Assembly (NCBI GenBank): GCA_937911855.1 | Contig: CALDPK010000015.1 | Span: forward strand, 1-17,134 | Reading direction: 5' to 3' | DNA: 17,134 nucleotides | Source of the DNA: an uncultured Trueperaceae bacterium | GTDB taxonomy: Bacteria; Deinococcota; Deinococci; Deinococcales; Trueperaceae | In this document: positions 1 through 6,902 of the stretch, in pieces | Numbering within the stretch: position 1 is the stretch's first letter | Layout of the letters: each line of letters starts with the position of its first letter | Notes under the pieces: generated by a model | What the model saw: the letters and a program-made list of their open reading frames with translations, nothing else | Told to the model about the DNA's origin: nothing | Database searches by the model: none | Translations under genes and position numbers: made by a program

Positions 1-967
1 TGGACAGCAGGCTGCCGAAGACACCGCCGTTGCTGATGGTGAAGGTGCCACCCTGCAGCTCGTCGGGGGTGATGCGGTTGGCCTGGGCGCGCTGGCCGAA
101 GTCGCCGATCTTCTTCTCCAGTTCGGCGAAGCTGTGCGTCTCCGCGTTGCGTACGACAGGTACCACGAGCCCCTTGGGGGTCGAGACGGCCACGCCGATG
201 TCGTAGTAGTTGCGGTAGACGATGCTGTCGTCACGGACTTCGGCGTTCAGCTGGGGGATCTGCTGCAGGGCGTCGATGACCGCCTTGATGAAGAACGACA
301 TGAACCCGAGGCGGACGCCGTGTTTCTTCTCGAACGAATCGCGGAACTCCTTGCGCAGCTCCATGACCGCGGTCATGTCCGCTTCGGAGAAGGTGGTCAG
401 GATCGCTGCCGTCTGCTGCGATTCAACGAGTCTGGCGGCGATGGTGCGCCGCAGCGGGCTCATGCGCACGGTTTCTTCGCGGCGGCCTGCCGGGGCTTCA
501 TCGCCATCGACCGCTTCGGTTTCCCGGGGCTGCCGGCCGGCTGCCTGCACGTCTTCCTTCAGTACGCGTCCACCCGGGCCTGTTCCTTCTACCTTGTCCG
601 TGTCAACGCCTGACTCGGCTGCGAGTTTCGCGGCGGCAGGCATGACATGCCCGCCGGTCTGCGCGGGCGCGGGGGCCTGCTCCTGCTGAGGGGGTTCGGC
701 TGCTGCAGGAGCGCTTTCCTCAGTCACTTCGCCTTCTTCGAGGTGCGCGATCACTTCGCCGATGGTGGCGCTGTCACCGGGCTGCTTGAGCAGTTTCACG
801 ATCCTGCCGTTCACGGGCGCGGGAACTTCAAGGGTTGCCTTGTCAGTTTCGATCTCGACGACCGGTTCGTCCTGGCGGACGCTGTCGCCCTCGTTCTTCA
901 GCCAGCTGCCAATGAACACTTCCGTTATTGACTCACCGACGGTCGGTACCTTCAGCTCGATTGCCAT
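1..967 (-). CDS. sucB: Dihydrolipoamide succinyltransferase, E2 of 2-oxoglutarate dehydrogenase (3' end off window)
   Basis: E2 core of the 2-oxoglutarate dehydrogenase complex, which moves the succinyl group from E1 via lipoyl-lysine to CoA. About 322 residues are visible, starting at ATG 967-965. Residues 1-75 are a lipoyl domain; Lys43 in ETDKATLEV is the expected lipoylation site. A Pro/Ala/Gln linker follows, then a peripheral-subunit-binding domain (about 108-145, with PAAAKLAAESGV and GTGPGGRVLKEDV) and the start of the acyltransferase domain (from about 168, MSPLRRTIAARL). The catalytic HxxxDG lies beyond position 1; family members are about 400-420 residues. The start is 10 nt after the sucA stop, and the AAGGGA Shine-Dalgarno overlaps that stop, so the two genes are co-transcribed and probably coupled. 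The neighbouring sucA identifies this as the succinyl-type E2 rather than a pyruvate or branched-chain E2. Confidence 0.95.
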   Translation of the reverse strand, partial: MAIELKVPTVGESITEVFIGSWLKNEGDSVRQDEPVVEIETDKATLEVPAPVNGRIVKLLKQPGDSATIGEVIAHLEEGEVTEESAPAAAEPPQQEQAPAPAQTGGHVMPAAAKLAAESGVDTDKVEGTGPGGRVLKEDVQAAGRQPRETEAVDGDEAPAGRREETVRMSPLRRTIAARLVESQQTAAILTTFSEADMTAVMELRKEFRDSFEKKHGVRLGFMSFFIKAVIDALQQIPQLNAEVRDDSIVYRNYYDIGVAVSTPKGLVVPVVRNAETHSFAELEKKIGDFGQRAQANRITPDELQGGTFTISNGGVFGSLLS

Positions 968-977
968 GCGGTTCCCT

Positions 978-3863
978 TCAGCCTCTGGACCCGGCGGCAG
1001 TGGCGGGTCGGGCAGTTGTTCCTGCTTCAGTTGTGAAAGCCTCGCGGATCAGTTCCGCCTGTTCAAGCCTGTGTGCGCTGGCAGACCCGGTGGCCGGGCT
1101 GGCCTGCGCCGGGCGGCATACGCCGGTGAACGGCCGGCCCGCAATCTCGAAGCCGAAGTGCGCCAGCAGGAATCGCCAGTAACCGGCGTTGGCCGGCTCC
1201 TCCTGAACGAAGGTGACCGGAACGTCCTGCGGGTAACCTGCGAGCGCTTCATTCAGCTCGTCATGAGGCAACGGGTAAAGCTGCTCGAGGCGGATGATGG
1301 CCACGTCACCCAGGTCGCGCGCGGCCCGTTCGGCGAGCAGTTCGAAGTAGATCTTGCCGGTGCAGAGCAGGATGCGGCTGACGTCGCCGGTCACCTCAGG
1401 GTCGGGCAGCACGCGCCTGAAAGTGCCCGTGCTGAACTCTTCAAGTGATGAGAGCACCTGCGGGTGCCGCAGCAGGCTCTTTGGTGACATGACCACGAGC
1501 GGTTTGCGCAGTGGCCTGAGCACCTGGCGCCTGAGCAGGTGGAAGTATTGCGCCGGCGTGGTGCAGTTGACCACCTGCATGTTGTCGTCAGCGCACAGCT
1601 GGAGGAAGCGTTCGGGACGGGCACTGGAATGTTCCGGTCCGCTGCCTTCGAAGCCGTGTGGCAGCAGCAGCGTGACGCCCGACAGGCGGTTCCACTTGTC
1701 TTCGGCGCTCGCTATGAACTGGTCGATGATCACCTGGGCCGAGTTGACGAAGTCGCCGTACTGCGCTTCCCACATGACGAGCGAATCAGGCATGTCAAGC
1801 GAGTAGCCGTACTCGAAGCCCAGGACGCTCGTTTCCGACAGCGGGCTGTTGTGGATCTCGATGGGAGCCTGGTCTTCAGCCAGGTTGGCGAGCGGCATGA
1901 ACTCGTTGCCGGTTAGCGCGTCGTGCAGCACCGAGTGCCGCTGGCTGAACGTGCCCCGCTGGCTGTCCTGCCCGGTCAGGCGCACGCGGTGGCCGCTGGT
2001 CACCAGGCTCGCCAGGGCCAGGTGTTCGGCAGCAGCCCAGTCGAGCGGGCGCTCGCCGGCAGCCATCTCAGAGCGGGCCGTCATCAGCCTCTGCAGTTTG
2101 GGGTTCACGTTGAAGCCGTCCGGTACCTCGGCCAGCCGGGCCAGCAGCCTGGCGGCCTCGTCTGCGTCCATGCCCGTGTCCACGTCGGCGGTGTCTTCTT
2201 CCAGCCCGCCTGTGTAACCCGTCCAGTTTCCTTCGAGCGCTGAGTAGCGCAGCTGGAAATCTTCGCGCCGGGCGGTGATGAGTTCCTCTTCAAGCACCTG
2301 CCGCCGTGACTCGGCGATCTGCTCCGCCTCGTCGGCGGTGACCTCACCAAGTTCCAGCAGGCGGGTCAGGTAGCCTTCACGGACTCCGCGCCGTTTGCGG
2401 ATCATGTCGTACATGAGCGGCTGGGTGAAGGCCGGCTCGTCACCTTCGTTGTGGCCGAGCCTGCGGTAGCAGAACATGTCGATGACCACGTCGCGGCGGA
2501 ATTCACGGCGGAATTCCATCGCCAGTTCGATGACCTGGGCGACAGCCTCGGGGTCTTCGCCGTTCACGTGGAAGATGGGGCTCTGCAGCATCTTGGCCAC
2601 GTCGCTCGCGTAGGTGGTGCTGCGGGCCTGCTGCGTGCCGGTCGTGAAGCCGACCTGGTTGTTGACGATGATGTGCAGGGATCCGCCCACTGCGTAGCCG
2701 TCCAGTTCGCTCATGTTGAGCGTCTCCTGGTTCACGCCCTGGCCGATGAAGGCTGCGTCCCCATGGATGAGGATCGGCATGCCGGTGACCCGCTCGGAAT
2801 CGCCGAAACGGTCCTGCTTGGCGCGGGTGCGGCCGACTGCCACCGGATTGACGAACTCGAGGTGCGAGGGGTTGAAGCACAGCGACAGGTGGACCTCATT
2901 GCCGTCCTGGGTGGTCCAGTCGCTGGAGTAGCCAAGGTGGTACTTGACGTCGCCCCGGCCGCGGCTCAGCTCGGGATCGCGGTCCTCGAACTCACGGAAG
3001 ATGGTGCGCGGGCTCTTGCCCATGATGTTCGCCAGGACGTTGAGCCGCCCCCGGTGCGCCATCGCGAGCACTATCTCCTTGACGCCCTGCGAGCCGGCCT
3101 TCTCGATGGCCAGGTCGAGCAGCGGGATGAGCGTCTCGCCGCCCTCGAGCGAGAAGCTCTTGGCGCCGACGAACTTCTTCTGGATGAAATCCTCGAAGAT
3201 GGTGGCGTCAGTCAGCCGGGTGAGGATCCGCAGCTGCGTGTCCCGCGTCAGTTCCAGGCGGTTGCGGGTGCGCTCCATGCGCGTCTGCAGCCAGGCCCTG
3301 ACGCGTAAGTTGTCGATGTGCATGAACTGGATCCCGATCGAGCGGGTGTAGGTGCTTTTCAGCCCCTCGATCAGGTCGCCCAGCGTGTTGACGCCGACCA
3401 GGTTGTCAGCCACGACGGGCTGGCTCATGTCCTGTTCGCTGAACCCGTAGAAGCCGGGATCGAGCTCGGGGATCTCGGTCTTGTTGTCGAACAACGGATT
3501 GACGTCCGCTACCCGGTGGCCGCGGACGCGGTAGTTTCTGAGCAGCTTGTCGACGCGGTGCTGGAAAGCTGCCGTGGTCGTCCCTGCGTCAGCACCGCCT
3601 GACGCTGCCGGTCGGAACAGTGAGCCGGTGGAAAATTCCGGACCGTAACTGCTGCGCGGTGCGCCGGCCGGACCGTCGGCCCTGCTGTCGGTGGATTCGA
3701 ACCATGCCCGCCATTCGGCGGGAACGGAATCAGGGTCGGTCAGGTACTCGAGGTAGAGTTCCTCTGCGAATGCCAGGTTGTGACTGCCGAATGAGGGTGC
3801 GTTATTGCCGGTATGGCTGCGTGCACCCGGGCTTCCCTGCTGGTTGCCGTTACTCTTTGACAT
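978..3863 (-). CDS. sucA: 2-oxoglutarate dehydrogenase E1 component
   Basis: ThDP-dependent E1 subunit: decarboxylates 2-oxoglutarate and passes the succinyl group to the lipoyl arm of SucB in the TCA cycle. The protein is 961 residues, against about 930 for E. coli SucA. Visible marks: the N-terminal E1o segment with ELYLEYLTDPDSVPAEWRAWF (about 34-55), AMAHRGRLNVLANI (about 267-280), NPSHLEFVNPVAVGR (about 331-345), the ThDP/Mg region HGDAAFIGQG to VNNQVGF (about 367-406), and CYRRLGHNEGDEP (about 464-476). I chose ATG 3863 because it gives the usual short leader before the N-terminal segment. The frame stays open to 3986, but those 41 residues do not look like the family. No strong Shine-Dalgarno is seen before this start. 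First gene of sucAB, divergent from the dehydratase at 4029. Confidence 0.96.
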   Translation of the reverse strand: MSKSNGNQQGSPGARSHTGNNAPSFGSHNLAFAEELYLEYLTDPDSVPAEWRAWFESTDSRADGPAGAPRSSYGPEFSTGSLFRPAASGGADAGTTTAAFQHRVDKLLRNYRVRGHRVADVNPLFDNKTEIPELDPGFYGFSEQDMSQPVVADNLVGVNTLGDLIEGLKSTYTRSIGIQFMHIDNLRVRAWLQTRMERTRNRLELTRDTQLRILTRLTDATIFEDFIQKKFVGAKSFSLEGGETLIPLLDLAIEKAGSQGVKEIVLAMAHRGRLNVLANIMGKSPRTIFREFEDRDPELSRGRGDVKYHLGYSSDWTTQDGNEVHLSLCFNPSHLEFVNPVAVGRTRAKQDRFGDSERVTGMPILIHGDAAFIGQGVNQETLNMSELDGYAVGGSLHIIVNNQVGFTTGTQQARSTTYASDVAKMLQSPIFHVNGEDPEAVAQVIELAMEFRREFRRDVVIDMFCYRRLGHNEGDEPAFTQPLMYDMIRKRRGVREGYLTRLLELGEVTADEAEQIAESRRQVLEEELITARREDFQLRYSALEGNWTGYTGGLEEDTADVDTGMDADEAARLLARLAEVPDGFNVNPKLQRLMTARSEMAAGERPLDWAAAEHLALASLVTSGHRVRLTGQDSQRGTFSQRHSVLHDALTGNEFMPLANLAEDQAPIEIHNSPLSETSVLGFEYGYSLDMPDSLVMWEAQYGDFVNSAQVIIDQFIASAEDKWNRLSGVTLLLPHGFEGSGPEHSSARPERFLQLCADDNMQVVNCTTPAQYFHLLRRQVLRPLRKPLVVMSPKSLLRHPQVLSSLEEFSTGTFRRVLPDPEVTGDVSRILLCTGKIYFELLAERAARDLGDVAIIRLEQLYPLPHDELNEALAGYPQDVPVTFVQEEPANAGYWRFLLAHFGFEIAGRPFTGVCRPAQASPATGSASAHRLEQAELIREAFTTEAGTTARPATAAGSRG

Positions 3864-3897
3864 TGTCCATGCCGTTTGATGCCAGTCCTTCCCCGTC

Positions 3898-3926
3898 GTG
3901 TGCCGGAGGTGGTGCATGAGGCACAC
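3898..3926. repeat. Inverted repeat in the sucA upstream region
   Basis: GTGTGCC at 3898-3904 pairs perfectly with GGCACAC at 3920-3926 across a 15-nt loop. It lies 35-63 nt upstream of the chosen sucA start in the divergent sucA/dehydratase intergenic region (3864-4028). It could be an operator or a 5' leader hairpin. The stem is only 7 bp, so chance is possible. Confidence 0.3.
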
Positions 3927-4012
3927 CGGAGTCTCTTTCAGTTGACTCTGTTCTAACATGAAAGGACCGATGCCGGTGGGGCGCATGCAGCATTCATTTG
4001 TCGCTTCACCTT

Positions 4013-4021
4013 TGCTGTAAT
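4013..4021 (+). promoter_or_regulatory. Extended -10 promoter, probably leaderless, for the dehydratase gene
   Basis: TGC followed by TGTAAT (4016-4021), then 7 nt to the ATG at 4029. A TSS about 7 nt after the hexamer would fall at the start codon. No Shine-Dalgarno precedes this ATG, which fits a leaderless mRNA. Confidence 0.55.
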
Positions 4022-4028
4022 CTGGCGC

Positions 4029-5015
4029 ATGCCTGCCAGTACGAAATCATCAGTTCCAGCTTCTGTCACCCTCGCCGACGTTCAGTCTGCTGCTTCAAGG
4101 ATCAGTGGAGCGGTAAGGCGCACCCCCCTGCTCGAGCTGCCCCTGGACGGCCAGGTTTACGTCAAGGCGGAGAACCTGCAGAAGACGGGTTCCTTCAAGC
4201 TGCGCGGCGCAGTGAACGCCCTGCGTCAGCTTCCCGCAGAACAGCTCGCGCGCGGCGTCGTCACCCATTCAAGTGGAAATCACGCGCAGGGACTGGCCTG
4301 CGCGGCGCAGATGCTCGGTGTGCAGGCAACGATCGTCATCCCGGAAGGGGCGCCGGAAGTGAAGATCCAGCGCACGCTGGAATGGGGGGCTCGGATCGTA
4401 CGCTGTGGGCCGTCCTCGGAAGAGCGCGAACGCGTTGCCGCAGCTGAAGCTGAACGGGCCGGCCTGACCCTGGTGCCGCCGTTCGATGACCTGCGGGTCA
4501 TCGCCGGTCAGGGCACCGTCGGCCTGGAGATCCTGGAACAGCTTCCTGAAGTCGCCAACGTACTGGTACCGGTCGGCGGCGGCGGCTTGCTGGCAGGGGT
4601 GTCCCTGGCAATCAAATCGCTGCGGCCGGATGTGCGGGTGTTCGGCGTCGAACCCGAACTGGCTGCCGACGCAGCTGAATCATTCGTCAGCGGACGACCC
4701 GTGCGCTGGGAAGCGGAACGGACCACGCGCACCGTTGCCGACGGCGTACGCACCCAGCAGCTCGGCCACAACAACCTGCCCATCATCCTGGAGAACGTCG
4801 ACGGCTTCCTGACCGCCACCGAAGAGGGGATCCTCGCCGCAGCAGCCTTCTACCTGCAGCGGGTGCGCCTGGTGGCCGAGCCGACCGGCGCCCTCACCCT
4901 GGCTGCCTTCCGCGAACTGCAGCCAGGCGCCGGCCTGCTTGCTTCGGGCCCGACCGTGCTGGTACTGAGCGGCGGCAACCTGGACCTGAGCCTCCTGCCC
5001 CGACTGTCATCCTGA
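4029..5015 (+). CDS. PLP-dependent threonine/serine dehydratase-like protein (fold type II, no ACT domain)
   Basis: Fold-type II PLP enzyme of the threonine dehydratase / serine racemase family, 328 residues. Lys57 in KTGSFKLRGA is the expected Schiff-base lysine. SSGNHAQG (81-88) is the substrate/cofactor loop, GGGGL (183-187) is the PLP-phosphate loop, and LSGGNLDL near the C-terminus is the usual last PLP-contact motif. There is no C-terminal ACT regulatory domain, so the protein resembles catabolic (TdcB-like) or serine racemase/threo-3-hydroxyaspartate ammonia-lyase enzymes more than allosteric IlvA. The likely reaction is deamination of threonine (or serine) to a 2-oxoacid in the cytoplasm. 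Exact substrate and EC number cannot be read from the sequence. It is transcribed divergently from sucA, apparently from a leaderless promoter. Confidence 0.88.
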   Translation: MPASTKSSVPASVTLADVQSAASRISGAVRRTPLLELPLDGQVYVKAENLQKTGSFKLRGAVNALRQLPAEQLARGVVTHSSGNHAQGLACAAQMLGVQATIVIPEGAPEVKIQRTLEWGARIVRCGPSSEERERVAAAEAERAGLTLVPPFDDLRVIAGQGTVGLEILEQLPEVANVLVPVGGGGLLAGVSLAIKSLRPDVRVFGVEPELAADAAESFVSGRPVRWEAERTTRTVADGVRTQQLGHNNLPIILENVDGFLTATEEGILAAAAFYLQRVRLVAEPTGALTLAAFRELQPGAGLLASGPTVLVLSGGNLDLSLLPRLSS

Positions 5016-5039
5016 AGCAGACCTGCCGGCCCGACGCGT

Positions 5040-5045
5040 TACAAT
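5040..5045 (+). promoter_or_regulatory. -10 element TACAAT upstream of the leader ORF and membrane-protein gene
   Basis: TACAAT followed by 8 nt and then ATG 5054, similar in spacing to the other leaderless-type promoters here. No convincing -35 is seen. The main gene start (5101) would then have a leader of about 50 nt holding the small ORF. Confidence 0.45.
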
Positions 5046-5053
5046 CTGGCTGA

Positions 5054-5101
5054 ATGCGAGGCCGTGACCCGGACGCGCCACTGCATGAGGGAGCCGTCTG
5101 A
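5054..5101 (+). CDS. Possible 15-residue leader peptide coupled to the next gene
   Basis: ATG 5054 to TGA 5099-5101 would encode MRGRDPDAPLHEGAV. Its stop overlaps the next start as TGATG, a classic translational-coupling junction. A GAGGGAG Shine-Dalgarno for the downstream gene lies inside the last codons (about 5087-5093). The small ORF sits 8 nt after a TACAAT -10, so its ATG would be at or near the 5' end of the mRNA. No family is recognisable. The arrangement could also be chance, since short ORFs are common in GC-rich DNA. Confidence 0.35.
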   Translation: MRGRDPDAPLHEGAV

Positions 5102-5664
5102 TGTTCGACCAACTTGACCTGTCACCGATGATGCTGCTGATGCTGCTGCTGTACGGGCTGCTGATCGCGGTCATCCTGGTGCTGTGGACGGCGCTTGACC
5201 TGGGTGGGCGCAGGAAGCCCGCGGAACGTTCCGCTGAACAGCCCGCACAGCCGGTGCGCCGGAACCCGACCGTTCACCAGGAAACCCGCAAGCCTGCTGC
5301 ACCACCAGCCGACGCAAGGGCTTCCCGGCGGGTCGCCGACAGCGATTCGGTGGTCAGCTACAGCGTCCGGCCGCGTGTGGCCGAACGGGAACAGCGTCCG
5401 GCGTTCACTGAGAAACCCGCTGCACCCGCGGAAACTGCAAGCGCTGTTCCGCGCCAGTTGAAGGAGCCGATTCCGAGGGCGGAAGTGGATTTCCCGACGG
5501 GCCGCGAATCACGGAAGCCGAGGGCAGACAAGCCTGCGACCGTCTCGCCGGTGAAGCCGCCCCCTCCGCGCGCCGAGCAGCCCGGCAACCCGCAGCGCAG
5601 CAACAGCGAGGATGCGTTCGAGCGCTTCCTTCGCAGCCGCGGTGACGACAACGACGATTTCTGA
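5101..5664 (+). CDS. Single-pass membrane protein with a basic, Pro-rich cytoplasmic tail; function unknown
   Basis: 187 residues, no recognised family. Residues about 9-32 form one strongly hydrophobic helix rich in Met and Leu (MMLLMLLLYGLLIAVILVLW), followed by GGRRKP; the positive-inside rule puts the tail in the cytoplasm. Residues 36-187 are low-complexity, rich in Pro, Arg, Lys, Ala and Glu, and probably disordered. They end in an acidic stretch (RSRGDDNDDF). The start is supported by GAGGGAG about 7-8 nt upstream. It looks like a membrane-anchored adaptor or envelope protein, but no role can be assigned. It is expressed from its own small unit and ends at the perfect hairpin at 5690-5731. 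Confidence 0.72.
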   Translation: MFDQLDLSPMMLLMLLLYGLLIAVILVLWTALDLGGRRKPAERSAEQPAQPVRRNPTVHQETRKPAAPPADARASRRVADSDSVVSYSVRPRVAEREQRPAFTEKPAAPAETASAVPRQLKEPIPRAEVDFPTGRESRKPRADKPATVSPVKPPPPRAEQPGNPQRSNSEDAFERFLRSRGDDNDDF

Positions 5665-5689
5665 TCAGTTCATCAGCAGTAACCGGAAC

Positions 5690-5731
5690 CAAAGAGAATC
5701 CCGGACCGTTCCTGGCCCGGGATTCTCTTTG
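5690..5731. terminator. Bidirectional intrinsic terminator between convergent genes
   Basis: A perfect 15-bp stem (5690-5704 with 5717-5731; core AAAGAGAATCCCGG / CCGGGATTCTCTTT) with a 12-nt loop. The A/T-rich stem base gives a U-rich 3' side in both directions, so it can serve the gene ending at 5664 (plus) and the one ending at 5747 (minus). Confidence 0.85.
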
Positions 5732-5746
5732 TTCAGGTAACTTACT

Positions 5747-6394
5747 TCAGGCGGCGGTAAGGGCACGCAGGCGCTGCAGTGCTTCTTCCGCCCGGCCGCG
5801 CACGGCACTGCTGTCGGTGCGTCCGGCCATCATCATGTGCATGTTGATGTGCTGGTCGACGTCACCGAAGATGCTGTTCAGGATGTCGACTTCCTCGCGG
5901 CTGCGCAGTGAAGCGTCGTCACGGAACATGTAGGTGTAGGTCTGCTCGAACTGCCGGTCATCCATGTCACCCGCAAGGTACGACTCCAGCACGTTCACAT
6001 ATGGCGTGAGGTCGCTGCTGGCGGCACTCCGCTCCGGGGTGACCGGCTCACCCGCAGGCAGGGAGCCGAACGCGGGAGTCAGGCTGTCAGGGGTGATGTC
6101 CCAGTTGTTCACTTCGAACACGGGTTTGCCGTCCTTGAAGACGATCACCTGGGGGCTCTCGTGCCGGAGGCCGGTCATCTCGGTGACAAGGTTGCTGGCG
6201 GGACGGTTCTCGACGACGCGGATGAGGCCCACGACCAGGTCATCACGTGGTTCCAGCTGTTCCTGGACGTAACCGAAACCCTGCATGGTCTTGTGGCAGG
6301 TGCCGGCCTTGAAGATTACGCTCGTGGGGTGCTGCTCGAGGAAGCCCGTTACGGCTTCGGGTGTGGTGAGGTTGAAAACTCGGTCCTTGAACAT
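5747..6394 (-). CDS. YtxJ-like (BrxC-type) monothiol bacilliredoxin with a C-terminal colicin-immunity-like domain
   Basis: 215 residues. Residues 1-112 match the thioredoxin-fold YtxJ/BrxC family from memory: VIFKAGTCHKT (27-36) with the single cysteine Cys33 at the active-site position, RPASNLVTEMTGLRHESPQVIVFKDGKPVF (64-93) with cis-Pro81, and the WDIT ending. YtxJ proteins are thought to reduce bacillithiol-mixed disulfides. After an acidic/Ser linker (113-128), residues 129-215 form an all-helical segment whose pattern (YLAGDMDDRQFEQTY, then EEVDILNSIFGDVDQH) resembles colicin-immunity-type (Colicin_immun) domains. The start at ATG 6394 is fixed by GGGAG 5 nt upstream; upstream in-frame codons run antisense through the tRNA and are not used. 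The redox half is fairly sure, the immunity-like half tentative. Confidence 0.8.
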   Translation of the reverse strand: MFKDRVFNLTTPEAVTGFLEQHPTSVIFKAGTCHKTMQGFGYVQEQLEPRDDLVVGLIRVVENRPASNLVTEMTGLRHESPQVIVFKDGKPVFEVNNWDITPDSLTPAFGSLPAGEPVTPERSAASSDLTPYVNVLESYLAGDMDDRQFEQTYTYMFRDDASLRSREEVDILNSIFGDVDQHINMHMMMAGRTDSSAVRGRAEEALQRLRALTAA

Positions 6395-6426
6395 GGTTAC
6401 TCCCAGATCTTTAAGTCGTTGCCGCC

Positions 6427-6432
6427 ATTGTA
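6427..6432 (-). promoter_or_regulatory. -10 element for the bacilliredoxin-like gene
   Basis: The minus strand reads TACAAT at 6432-6427. A TSS near 6420 would give a leader of about 26 nt carrying the GGGAG Shine-Dalgarno. No clear -35 is visible. Confidence 0.4.
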
Positions 6433-6470
6433 GATGTCGGAACTGCGGGCGCACGTTGTCTGTGATGTCG

Positions 6471-6501
6471 TTGACCGCAGCCACCCGGCCTGTGGTACAG
6501 T
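6471..6501 (+). promoter_or_regulatory. Promoter of the tRNA-Ser gene
   Basis: TTGACC (-35, 6471-6476), a 19-nt spacer, and TACAGT (-10, 6496-6501) preceded by TGG, an extended -10. The expected start is about 6508, some 45 nt before the mature tRNA 5' end. Confidence 0.6.
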
Positions 6502-6551
6502 ACGCTTTGCCCTCGAAGCCACCTGCTCCTGCAGGCGGCGCGAAGCCTTCT

Positions 6552-6644
6552 GGAGAGGTGTCCGAGTGGTTTAAGGAGCACGCCTGGAAAGCGTGTATGT
6601 GGGTATTCCCTGCATCGAGGGTTCGAATCCCTCCCTCTCCGCCA
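6552..6644 (+). tRNA. tRNA-Ser, anticodon GGA
   Basis: The full cloverleaf can be read. The acceptor stem GGAGAGG (6552-6558) pairs with CCTCTCC (6634-6640). The anticodon stem CACGC/GCGTG encloses the loop CTGGAAA with anticodon GGA at 6586-6588, reading UCC/UCU. A long class II variable arm follows, then the T-arm GAGGG-TTCGAAT-CCCTC. Discriminator G and an encoded CCA end at 6644. The long variable arm and discriminator G are as expected for serine. It stands alone with its own promoter. Confidence 0.97.
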
Positions 6645-6763
6645 CCATCCTTCAAAATCCGGTTTACCTGCGTGCTGCGGGGCCGTCTGGCCTGCAGCCC
6701 AGGCAGCGCTGCACCTTCATGTCATATACCGCTGACGGCCACGTCATGTAACGCCCATGCCTG

Positions 6764-6793
6764 TTGACGCTTCGAGTGCAATCGCACTACCAT
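6764..6793 (+). promoter_or_regulatory. Candidate promoter of the ABC solute-binding-protein gene, with an inverted repeat in the spacer
   Basis: TTGACG (-35, 6764-6769), an 18-nt spacer, and TACCAT (-10, 6788-6793). The spacer contains the inverted repeat AGTGC-AATC-GCACT (6775-6788), which touches the -10 and could be an operator. It would give a leader of about 100 nt before ATG 6903. The stretch 6645-6763 between the tRNA and this promoter holds nothing I can assign beyond a short GC-rich palindrome (GCAGCGCTGC, 6703-6712). Confidence 0.5.
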
Positions 6794-6825
6794 TACTGCC
6801 AGGGACTGTATGGGAACTTGACGCA

Positions 6826-6845
6826 GGCCGCAGAACAGTGCGGCC
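6826..6845 (+). repeat. Hairpin in the 5' leader of the solute-binding-protein gene
   Basis: GGCCGCA (6826-6832) and TGCGGCC (6839-6845) form a perfect 7-bp stem with a 6-nt loop. It lies about 57 nt before the start codon, inside the predicted leader. It may stabilise the mRNA or bind a regulator. Confidence 0.4.
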
Positions 6846-6902
6846 GGTGCGTACTGTTATCATCCGGTCTTGAAACACACCGAGTACAGAAAAGGAGCAC
6901 CA

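Noticed and set aside
3864..3986. 41-residue N-terminal extension of SucA
   Set aside because: No resemblance to the E1 N-terminus and no Shine-Dalgarno; the ATG at 3863 gives the normal family length.
6395..6655. N-terminal extension of the bacilliredoxin-like ORF to 6655
   Set aside because: The extra 87 codons run antisense through tRNA-Ser and its promoter. The GGGAG Shine-Dalgarno and family start point to ATG 6394.
6818..6860. Second promoter from TTGACG (6818-6823) with TACTGT or TGTTAT near 6852-6860
   Set aside because: The spacing between the hexamers (about 28-31 nt) is too long for a normal promoter.
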